DNA of 64,000 bases from Collinsella tanakaei (GTDB taxonomy: Bacteria > Actinomycetota > Coriobacteriia > Coriobacteriales > Coriobacteriaceae): contig NZ_JAUDCO010000002.1 in NCBI RefSeq assembly GCF_030373545.1, forward strand, positions 248,001 to 312,000, read 5' to 3'. The position numbers were made by a program, and so were the translations under genes. Below, piece by piece: positions 7,148 through 13,712 of this stretch; within the stretch, counting starts at the first letter, position 1, and the number at the start of each line of letters is the position of its first letter. The notes below the pieces were generated by a model that did no database searches, had not been told where the DNA came from, and saw only the letters and a program-made list of their open reading frames with translations.

Positions 7148-8977
7148 ATGGCACGACTTCATGTCATGGAGCGCAGCCATGCCCAGGCCGTCATGGACGA
7201 CCTGCATGATGCGCTCGGACGGCGCCTCGCCGCTCGTTCGCTTGCGCCCTGTCCGGTCGAGTTCACGGCGGCGCTGGTGAACATGTGCGCCACGCAGAGC
7301 TGCGGCAAGTGCACGCCCTGTCGCGTCGGTCTGAAGGCGCTCGCCGACCTCCTTGAGGAGGTTCTGGCGAACCGCGCGACGCTCGAGACGATCGATCTGA
7401 TCGAGAAGACCGCGAACACGATCTACCTGTCGAGCGACTGCGCGATCGGCTACGAGGCCGGTTCGATGGCCCTCATGGCGGTGCGCGGTTTCCGCGATGA
7501 CTTCGAGCACCACGTCCGCGAGCACGCCTGCGGCTTCGAGCAGAACGAGCGCGTCCCGTGCGTTGCGGGCTGCCCGGCCAACGTCGACATTCCGGGCTAT
7601 ATCTCGCTCGTCGAGGCGGGCCGCTACGCCGATGCGGTGCGTCTAATCCGCAAGGACAACCCGCTGCCGGTCGTGTGCGGCCGCGTGTGCGAGCATCCCT
7701 GCGAGATGCACTGCCGTCGCGGCATCGTCGACGACCCGTTGAACATCCTCGCGCTCAAGCGCTATGCGACCGACCATATGGAGCACGACTACCGTCCCAA
7801 CATGGCCGAGCCGACCGGCAAGAAGGTCGCTGTCATCGGCGGCGGCCCCGCTGGCATCAGCTGCGCGTACTACCTGGCGCTCATGGGCCACAAGGTCAAG
7901 ATCTTCGAGCAGCGCAAGCACCTCGGCGGCATGCTGCGCTACGGCATCCCGAGCTACCGTCTGCCGCGCGAGGACCTCGAGGCCGAGATCCAGTGGATCT
8001 TGGACTGCGGCATCGATGTCGAGCTCGAGTGCTCTATCGACGGCGCCGGCCTCGAGCAGCTTCGCCGCGATTACGACGCCGTCTATCTGGCCATCGGCGC
8101 CCACAGCGACAAGAAGCTCGGCCTTGAGGGCGAAGACGCTCAAGGCGTCGTCTCGGCCGTCCAGATGCTGCGCGCCATCGGCGATGGCGAGATGCCGGAC
8201 TTTTCCGGCGAGCGCGTTGTGGTCATCGGTGGCGGAAACGTCGCCATGGATGTCGCGCGTTCCAGCGTGCGCCTGGGTGCCGAGAAGGTCATCATCGCGT
8301 ACCGTCGTCGCATCTGCGACATGACCGCGCAGGACGCCGAGATCGCCGGTGCCGAGGCCGAGGGATGCCAGATCATGGAGCTCAACGCCCCGGTCCGCAT
8401 CGAGACGACCGACGACGGCCGTGTTGCCGGCGTGGTGGTTCAGCCGCAGATCATCGGTGCGCCTCGCCGCGGTCGCCCCGCGCCGCGCGCCGCAGCTGCG
8501 CCCGAGCAGCTGATCGCCTGCGACCGCGTGATCGTCGCGATCGGCCAGGACATCGACTCGGCTACGTTCGAGAACATTGGCATCCCGTGCAAGTGGGGCC
8601 GCATCGTCACCGATACCGAGGGCGCGGTGGCCGGTTTTGACGGCGTGTACTCCGGCGGCGACTGCCAGACCGGTCCCGCGACCGTCATCCGCGCCATCAA
8701 CGCCGGCAAGGTTGCGGCAGCCAACATCGACCGGCATCTTGGGTTCGACCACAACATCGAGCTCGACGTCGAGCTGCCGCCTGTTCAGTTCAAGGGCAAG
8801 CGTCTGTGCGGTCGCTGCGAGCTCAAGGAGCGCGACGCCGCCGAGCGCATCAGCGACTTCGAGATGGCGGAGATCGGCCTGACCGAGGAGGAGGCCCACC
8901 AGGAGGCCTCGCGCTGCCTGCGTTGCGATCACTTCGGCTTCGGCGCGTTCCGTGGGGGGAGGAACTTCCAGTGGTAA
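7148..8977 (+). CDS. NuoF-GltD-type Fe-S flavoprotein, hydrogenase electron partner
   Basis: Predicted NAD(P)H-linked oxidoreductase passing electrons to or from the hydrogenase encoded by the overlapping gene. The 609 residues begin with a NuoF-like [4Fe-4S] domain without the FMN-binding part (SCGKCTPCR near 50-60 and a further Cys in SSDCAIG). A GltD-type Fe-S domain (CVAGCPANVDIPGY, CGRVCEHPCEMHC) follows. Then come an FAD-binding motif (VIGGGPAGIS) and a NAD(P)-binding motif (VIGGGNVAMD). Two more cysteine pairs (CGRC, CLRC) end the protein. The ATG at 7148 has a GAGGGGAG site. The stop overlaps the hydrogenase GTG by 7 nt, so the two are translationally coupled. Whether it uses NADH or NADPH, and whether it bifurcates electrons, cannot be read from the sequence. 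Confidence 0.85.
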   Translation: MARLHVMERSHAQAVMDDLHDALGRRLAARSLAPCPVEFTAALVNMCATQSCGKCTPCRVGLKALADLLEEVLANRATLETIDLIEKTANTIYLSSDCAIGYEAGSMALMAVRGFRDDFEHHVREHACGFEQNERVPCVAGCPANVDIPGYISLVEAGRYADAVRLIRKDNPLPVVCGRVCEHPCEMHCRRGIVDDPLNILALKRYATDHMEHDYRPNMAEPTGKKVAVIGGGPAGISCAYYLALMGHKVKIFEQRKHLGGMLRYGIPSYRLPREDLEAEIQWILDCGIDVELECSIDGAGLEQLRRDYDAVYLAIGAHSDKKLGLEGEDAQGVVSAVQMLRAIGDGEMPDFSGERVVVIGGGNVAMDVARSSVRLGAEKVIIAYRRRICDMTAQDAEIAGAEAEGCQIMELNAPVRIETTDDGRVAGVVVQPQIIGAPRRGRPAPRAAAAPEQLIACDRVIVAIGQDIDSATFENIGIPCKWGRIVTDTEGAVAGFDGVYSGGDCQTGPATVIRAINAGKVAAANIDRHLGFDHNIELDVELPPVQFKGKRLCGRCELKERDAAERISDFEMAEIGLTEEEAHQEASRCLRCDHFGFGAFRGGRNFQW

Positions 8978-10713
8978 AGCTCATCATCGACGACCGCGAG
9001 GTCGAGGTTCCCGAGCACACGACGATTCTCGATGCCGCCGCGAGCGTGGGCATCAAGATCCCGACGCTGTGCTATCTGCGCGACCTGAACGAGGTCGGCG
9101 CCTGCCGCGTGTGCGTGGTCGAGATCGAGGGCATCGATCAGCTCGTCGCCGCGTGCAACAACTACGTGCTCGACGGCATGGTCGTGCGCACCAACAGCAA
9201 CAAAGCGCGCATCGCCCGCAAGACCAACGTCGAGTTCCTGCTGTCGCAGCACGATTCCGAGTGCACGAGCTGCACCCGTTCGGGCAACTGCTCGCTGCAG
9301 TCGCTCGCCAACGATCTTGGCATTACCGACCTGCCGTTTTCCAAGCACCTCGAGGGTTTCAAGTCCGACCCCTCGTTCCCGCTCATCCGCAACAACGACA
9401 AGTGCATCAAGTGCCTGCGCTGCATCCAGATCTGCGAGAAGGTTCAGGGGACCGGCGTGTGGGATCTCACGAGCCGCGCGAGCCATACGGTCGTGAACGT
9501 CGCCGGCGGCAAGAAGCTCTCCGAGACCGATTGCGCTCTGTGCGGCCAGTGCATCACGCACTGCCCGACCGGCGCCCTGCGCGCCCGTGACGACACCGAG
9601 CGCGTCTTCGACGCCCTGGCCGATCCGGACAAGATCTGCCTCGTGCAGATCGCGCCCGCCGTCCGTACCTCGTGGAGCGAGTCGCTCGGCCTGCCCCGTG
9701 AGGAGGCGACCGTCGAGCGCCTTGCCACCGCGCTGCGCATGATGGGCTTCGACTACGTGTTCGACACGAACTTCTCCGCCGACCTCACCATTATGGAGGA
9801 GGGCTCGGAGCTGCTCGAGCGCATCAAGAAGGCCGGTGAGCCCGGCGGCGAGAACATCAAGTTCCCGATGTTCACGTCGTGCTGCCCGGGTTGGATCCGC
9901 TACGTCAAGTCGCACTATCCCGACATGCTCGACCAGGTGTCCACGTCCAAGTCACCGCAGCAGATGTTCGGCGCCGTGGCCAAGACCTACTACGCCGATG
10001 CGCTGGGCGTCGATCCCTCCAAGATCTTCTGCGTGTCGATCATGCCCTGCGTCGCCAAGAAGTCCGAGGCTGCGCTGCCCACCATGGTGGGGGAGAACGG
10101 CGACCCGGATGTCGATGACGTGCTCACCGTACGCGAGGTCGACCGCATGGTGCGCGCCTCGCATATAGATGCGACCACGATCGAGGAGCAAAAGCTCGAC
10201 CAGCCGCTCGGCTTCGGTACCGGCGCTGCCGTGATCTTCGGTGCCACCGGCGGCGTCATGGATGCCGCCCTGCGTTCCGCGTACTATCTCGCCACCGGCG
10301 AGAACCCCGATCCCGATGCGTTCTCGGGAGTGCGCGGCCTGGACGGCTGGAAGGAGAAGACCTTCGATCTGGCCGGAACGCCCTTGCGCGTCGCGGTGGC
10401 GCACGGTCTGGGCAACGCCCATCGGCTCATCGAGGCGCTGCGCGCCGGCGAGGTCTCCTATGACTTCGTCGAGATCATGGCGTGCCCCGGCGGCTGCGTG
10501 GGCGGCGGCGGCCAGCCGATCCACGACGGCTGCGAGCTTGCAGGCGAGCGCGGCGACGTGCTGTGGGGGCTCGATGCGGCCTCCGAGGTCCGCTTCAGCC
10601 ACGAGAATCCGAGCGTGAAACTCGTTTACGACGACTATCTCGAGCATCCGCTCTCCGAGCGCGCCGAGGAGCTGCTCCACACCGACCACACCGCCTGGTC
10701 CATGCCCCGTTAG
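8971..10713 (+). CDS. hydA: [FeFe] hydrogenase, catalytic subunit (CpI-like, monomeric layout)
   Basis: Catalyses reversible proton reduction to H2. The 580 residues have a [2Fe-2S] domain (Cys 34, 45, 48, 62), a His-Cys3 cluster (HDSECTSCTRSGNC) and two ferredoxin-type [4Fe-4S] motifs (CIKCLRCIQIC, CALCGQCITHC). The H-cluster domain carries all three signatures: TSCCPGW, MPCVAKKSE and MACPGGCVGGGGQP. This is the domain order of the clostridial CpI type. The GTG at 8971 has a GGGGGAGG site and overlaps the flavoprotein stop. No hydE, hydF or hydG maturase gene is in the window, so they must be elsewhere. The stop codon lies at the left end of repeat A1, and a terminator follows. Confidence 0.95.
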   Translation: MVKLIIDDREVEVPEHTTILDAAASVGIKIPTLCYLRDLNEVGACRVCVVEIEGIDQLVAACNNYVLDGMVVRTNSNKARIARKTNVEFLLSQHDSECTSCTRSGNCSLQSLANDLGITDLPFSKHLEGFKSDPSFPLIRNNDKCIKCLRCIQICEKVQGTGVWDLTSRASHTVVNVAGGKKLSETDCALCGQCITHCPTGALRARDDTERVFDALADPDKICLVQIAPAVRTSWSESLGLPREEATVERLATALRMMGFDYVFDTNFSADLTIMEEGSELLERIKKAGEPGGENIKFPMFTSCCPGWIRYVKSHYPDMLDQVSTSKSPQQMFGAVAKTYYADALGVDPSKIFCVSIMPCVAKKSEAALPTMVGENGDPDVDDVLTVREVDRMVRASHIDATTIEEQKLDQPLGFGTGAAVIFGATGGVMDAALRSAYYLATGENPDPDAFSGVRGLDGWKEKTFDLAGTPLRVAVAHGLGNAHRLIEALRAGEVSYDFVEIMACPGGCVGGGGQPIHDGCELAGERGDVLWGLDAASEVRFSHENPSVKLVYDDYLEHPLSERAEELLHTDHTAWSMPR

Positions 10714-10745
10714 CGACAAGTTGGTGCTAGGTACAATCTTGTCGC
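10713..10745. repeat. Intergenic palindromic repeat, family A, copy 1
   Basis: The element starts GCGACAAGTTGGTGC and ends GTACAATCTTGTCGC. The outer 8 bp are perfectly complementary and the inner part pairs partly. Its first base is the last base of the hydA stop codon TAG. A second copy lies at 11378-11424, again joined to a TAG stop. The two copies bracket a degraded membrane-protein gene. Confidence 0.75.
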
Positions 10746-10759
10746 CTCCCGTGAGTTCA

Positions 10760-10793
10760 GCCGCGGCCGGCCGTCTGCCGGTCGCGGCTTTTT
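10760..10793 (+). terminator. Rho-independent terminator after the hydrogenase unit
   Basis: A G/C-rich stem (GCCGCGGCCGGC pairing with GCCGGTCGCGGC, one bulge, short loop) is followed by TTTTTC. It lies 47 bp after the hydA stop, downstream of repeat A1, and would end the flavoprotein-hydrogenase transcript. Confidence 0.8.
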
Positions 10794-10868
10794 CTGCCGC
10801 AGAAGGTTTGCGCCGCTTTGTTGTGGGTAGCAGTCCGGTAGGGAAGTGCTTCTGGTGTTTGAGGAACC

Positions 10869-11378
10869 ATGGGCGAGTTCATGCAGCGCTGGCATGTATT
10901 GGGAGAGGCTCCTCGTATCGCAATTCTCAAGTGCATCAAATTCGAATTGATCGTGAGCGCGATCATGGCGATCGCTGCGGCAGGGTGGTACGGGTACGCG
11001 GTCTTTGTGCTCGGCGATGAAGATATCTCCGGTTGGTTTCGCGCGCTCGGGCTCGCGAGCCTGCTCATCATCGTGGCCATCATCGTCACCGTCTGCGCGT
11101 ACGTGCTGATCTATCGGGCGCACCGCGCCGTCAAGCAACGGCTGTTCTCGCTCTAGGCTTCTGGATACCCGAACGAGCAAACCTGGACGGCAAAGGAGGG
11201 CTGGCTGCTTGGCCTTGCGCTTCTGGGCGGAACAGCGCTGATCCTCAATGTGCTATTCGGCATCTACTATATCCTCGTGGGCGAATGGAGCTCGGCGATA
11301 GGGACGTATATCTGGGCGGTTCTCGGCATCGTGCTGCCGCCCATCGCCGCTCGCCGTTTCATCCCGCTGGAACAATAG
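10869..11378 (+). pseudogene. Small membrane-protein gene interrupted by an in-frame TAG
   Basis: From the ATG at 10869 (GAGG site at 10861) the reading frame encodes 95 residues with two hydrophobic helices and stops at TAG 11154-11156. The same frame then continues for 73 more codons without another stop, to TAG at 11376-11378. That second part again looks like membrane protein (WLLGLALLGGTALILNVLFG; IYYILVG; IWAVLGIVLPPIAARRFIP). It has no ATG or ribosome site of its own near its start. The simplest reading is one four-helix protein of about 168 residues broken by a nonsense mutation. Alternatives are a functional 95-residue protein plus remnant, or suppression of the amber codon. I do not recognise the family. 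It is bracketed by two family A repeats. Confidence 0.55.
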
Positions 11379-11424
11379 CGACAAGTTGGTGCCAGGTGCA
11401 ATCTTGTCGGGTGCAATCTTGTCG
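11378..11424. repeat. Intergenic palindromic repeat, family A, copy 2
   Basis: Starts GCGACAAGTTGGTGCCAGG and carries a 15-bp tandem duplication of its right arm: GGTGCAATCTTGTCG occurs at 11395-11409 and again at 11410-11424. The first base is the last base of a TAG stop, exactly as in copy 1, 665 bp to the left. Identity over the first 16 bases is complete (GCGACAAGTTGGTGC plus the next position differing only by C/T). Confidence 0.75.
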
Positions 11425-11455
11425 CCTCTTGGCGGATCGTCGCTGATTTGCGCTT

Positions 11456-11499
11456 ACGGGTTTGTCTCAGTTACGCGCCTGCAACTGAGACAAACCCGT
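11456..11499. repeat. Long inverted repeat, family B, copy 1
   Basis: Perfect 17-bp arms, ACGGGTTTGTCTCAGTT at 11456-11472 and its complement at 11483-11499, with a 10-nt loop. There is no T-run on either side, so it is not a standard terminator. It lies 138 bp upstream of the NCS2 permease start. A related, longer hairpin lies just downstream of that gene. Confidence 0.8.
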
Positions 11500-11637
11500 C
11501 GCCTAAACAATCCGTACAAACCCGCTCTCCAATACGGTCTCTTGTTACAAAATCGCGTCCATAACGCTCGGACGTGCTAGAGTGTCCGGGTGGCTTTCCG
11601 AACGGAGGCCGCTTGTTTTGGGAGAGGGAGAACCCGT

Positions 11638-12951
11638 ATGGAACAGTTTTTCAAGATCGGTGAGCGCGGCTCCTCGGTGGCAACCGAGCTGCGCGCGGGA
11701 CTCACCACGTTTCTGGCCATGGCCTACATCATCGTGGTCAACCCGCTCATCTTGGAGGCGGGCGGCGTGCCCATCAACGCTGCCGTCACGGCGACCTGCG
11801 TGGGCGCCGGCATCATGACCATCATGATGGGCCTGTTCGCCAATCGCCCGCTCGCGTGCGCCTCCGGCATGGGCATCAACTCCATTGTCGCCTATACGCT
11901 CTGCGGTGCGATGGGCCTTGGCTGGCAGACCGCCATGGCCGTCGTGTTCATCGAGGGTATCGCGATTCTGCTGCTCGTGCTGTGCGGCCTGCGCGAGGCC
12001 ATCATGGAGGCCATCCCGGTGTCGCTGCGTCGCGGCATCTCGATCGGCCTCGGCCTGTTCATCGCCATGATCGGCCTCAAGGACGGCGGCATCATCCTGG
12101 CCAACGCCGACACGCTCGTGTCGCTCGGCAGCGTGACGGACCCGACGTTTCTGGTCGGCGCCATCTCCATCGTGGCGACCGTCGTGCTCTACTCCATGAA
12201 GGTCAAGGGCGCGCTGCTGTGGGGCATCCTCATCGCTGCGGTGTGCGGCATTCCTCTGGGCGTCACCCAGGCGCCTTCCGGCATCGTCGCGCCGCTCGAC
12301 TTCTCGACGGCCGGCGCTCCGTTCATGAACGATTCCGACGGTGTGATGGGCCTTGTCAAGGCAATCACCACCCCGACGATCCTGCTGTTCGCGTTCTCGC
12401 TCATGATGAGCGACTTCTTCGACACCATGGGCACCGCCATGGCTGTGGCCAAGCAGGGCGAGTTTTTGACCGAGGACGGTAGGGTCGAGGACATCAAGCC
12501 GATCCTCATCGTCGACTCCGTCGCCGCTGCGGTGGGCGGCCTTTTGGGCGCTTCGTCCGTCACGACGTTCGTCGAGTCCGCTTCGGGCGCAGCCGATGGC
12601 GGTCGCACTGGCTTGACCTCGGTCTTCACCGGCATCCTGTTCATCCTGGCCGCGTTCCTGTCGCCGCTCATCTCCTGCATCAGCTCGGCGGCGACCTGCG
12701 GTGCGCTCGTGTTCGTCGGCTTCCTCATGATGGGCGACGTCGCCATGGTCAACTGGGACGACGTGCTCGAGGGCTTCCCGACGTTCATGATCATCGCCGG
12801 CATTCCGTTCACCTATTCGATCTCCAACGGCATCGGCCTCGGTTTCATTACCTACATCCTCGTGGCCGTGGTGACGCGCCGCGCCATGTACGTGCGCCCG
12901 CTCATGTGGGTCGCTGGCGCCGCGTTTTTGCTGTACTTCCTGCTGCTCTAA
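11638..12951 (+). CDS. NCS2-family purine permease (AzgA/PbuG type)
   Basis: Cytoplasmic-membrane symporter of the AzgA-like branch of the NCS2 family, predicted to import hypoxanthine, guanine or adenine. The 437 residues have about 12 hydrophobic segments. Family sequences include TTFLAMAYIIVVNP near the start, SGMGINSIVAY, SDFFDTMGT and the SSVTTFVESASG region. An upstream ATG-less extension of the frame to 11590 is rejected: the ATG at 11638 has a GGGAGAGGGAG ribosome site at the right distance. No purine riboswitch was recognised upstream. The gene stands alone between two family B hairpins and has its own terminator. Confidence 0.88.
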   Translation: MEQFFKIGERGSSVATELRAGLTTFLAMAYIIVVNPLILEAGGVPINAAVTATCVGAGIMTIMMGLFANRPLACASGMGINSIVAYTLCGAMGLGWQTAMAVVFIEGIAILLLVLCGLREAIMEAIPVSLRRGISIGLGLFIAMIGLKDGGIILANADTLVSLGSVTDPTFLVGAISIVATVVLYSMKVKGALLWGILIAAVCGIPLGVTQAPSGIVAPLDFSTAGAPFMNDSDGVMGLVKAITTPTILLFAFSLMMSDFFDTMGTAMAVAKQGEFLTEDGRVEDIKPILIVDSVAAAVGGLLGASSVTTFVESASGAADGGRTGLTSVFTGILFILAAFLSPLISCISSAATCGALVFVGFLMMGDVAMVNWDDVLEGFPTFMIIAGIPFTYSISNGIGLGFITYILVAVVTRRAMYVRPLMWVAGAAFLLYFLLL

Positions 12952-12982
12952 TCGCAGACAGCGCAGCGCTTCGGTGAGATAT

Positions 12983-13018
12983 GCCGCGGCCGGGGTCCGT
13001 CCCCGGCCGCGGCTTTGC
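12983..13018 (+). terminator. Terminator after the purine permease gene
   Basis: Perfect 13-bp G/C stem: GCCGCGGCCGGGG at 12983-12995 pairs with 13001-13013 across a 5-nt loop. TTTGCC follows, so the U-tract is short. It lies 31 bp after the permease stop. Confidence 0.75.
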
Positions 13019-13035
13019 CGTTTGCTGGCGCTCTG

Positions 13036-13095
13036 TTGTGCCCACGGGTTTGTCTCAGTTATGAGTCGGTAACTGAGGCAAACCCGTGGGCACAA
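13036..13095. repeat. Long inverted repeat, family B, copy 2
   Basis: Arms of 26 bp (13036-13061 and 13070-13095) pair with a single G-T type mismatch around an 8-nt loop. The inner part contains the family B core ACGGGTTTGTCTCAGTT; the outer TTGTGCCC extends beyond what copy 1 has. It lies just downstream of the permease terminator, so the permease gene sits between copies 1 and 2, about 1.6 kb apart. Confidence 0.8.
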
Positions 13096-13290
13096 TGGCC
13101 GGTCGCATCTCACCCGGTCCGTCACGTGCGCGCCGCTGCCGCCTCGGGTCCCCGCAGGCGGCGTATCGTGCAGTTCTCGTGAACGCACGCGGCTGTGGTA
13201 CCATATGCAGATGTTGGTTACCCGCACTTAGAGGCTCGCTGCACCGGCGGCTTCCCAGTGTTGGGCGTATTCAAGAGAAAGGTGTACACC
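13096..13290 (+). other. rpsO leader region
   Basis: This stretch between the family B hairpin and the rpsO start has no convincing reading frame of its own. A -10-like TACCAT is at 13199-13204, but no good -35 was seen. In other bacteria S15 represses its own mRNA through a leader structure. Such a structure could be here but I cannot define one by eye. Confidence 0.3.
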
Positions 13291-13569
13291 ATGACCGTCT
13301 CCAAGGAGCGCAAGGCCGAGCTCACCGCGCAGTTCGGCAACAGCCCCGTCGACACCGGCAACCCCAAGGTTCAGGTTGCCATCCTCACCGAGCGCATCCG
13401 CGAGCTCACCGAGCACATGAAGTCCCACCAGAAGGACTTCCACACCCGCCGCGGTCTGCTCATGCTGGTCGGTCGCCGTCGTCGTCTTCTGTCCTACATC
13501 AAGAAGAACGACATCTTCGAGTACCGTGCGCTCATCAAGGAACTCGGCATCCGCGACAACATCCAGTAA
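13291..13569 (+). CDS. rpsO: 30S ribosomal protein S15
   Basis: Primary binder of the 16S rRNA central domain. The 92 residues contain the conserved sequences GSSPVDTG-like GNSPVDTGNPKVQVA, LTEH-MKSHQKDFHTRRGL and the basic GRRRRLLSYI segment. The frame is open upstream to 13195, but the ATG at 13291 gives the family length. A GAGAAAGG ribosome site precedes it. It lies 143 bp before pnp, the usual rpsO-pnp order, with a hairpin terminator or attenuator between them. Confidence 0.95.
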   Translation: MTVSKERKAELTAQFGNSPVDTGNPKVQVAILTERIRELTEHMKSHQKDFHTRRGLLMLVGRRRRLLSYIKKNDIFEYRALIKELGIRDNIQ

Positions 13570-13584
13570 CACGTTGTGCATGCA

Positions 13585-13608
13585 GGAGCCCCCGCGGGGG
13601 CTCCTTTT
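13585..13608 (+). terminator. Terminator or attenuator between rpsO and pnp
   Basis: GGAGCCCCCGCGGGGGCTCC is a perfect palindrome followed by TTTT, 16 bp after the rpsO stop. In other bacteria the rpsO-pnp gap is where RNase cleavage and autoregulation of pnp occur, so partial read-through is likely. Confidence 0.75.
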
Positions 13609-13712
13609 CATGTAAGGGGCCGCAACCGCGACCTCTACGCCGCCTGCGGGATGTCCCGCAGACACTATTCGAGGCCCGCACGCAACGGGGCGTGCGGAGA
13701 TGAAGGAGAAAA

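Noticed and set aside
11500-11637. Purine riboswitch in the permease leader
   Set aside because: I looked for the conserved purine-aptamer core and its loop-loop pairing and did not find them; the leader is short and mostly a family B hairpin plus spacer.
11378-13095. CRISPR array
   Set aside because: The repeats here are two pairs of single palindromes of two families, with no regular spacers and no cas genes.
10869-13095. Insertion sequence or integrated element
   Set aside because: The bracketing repeats suggest mobility, but no transposase, integrase or target duplication is visible, so a mobile element is not called.
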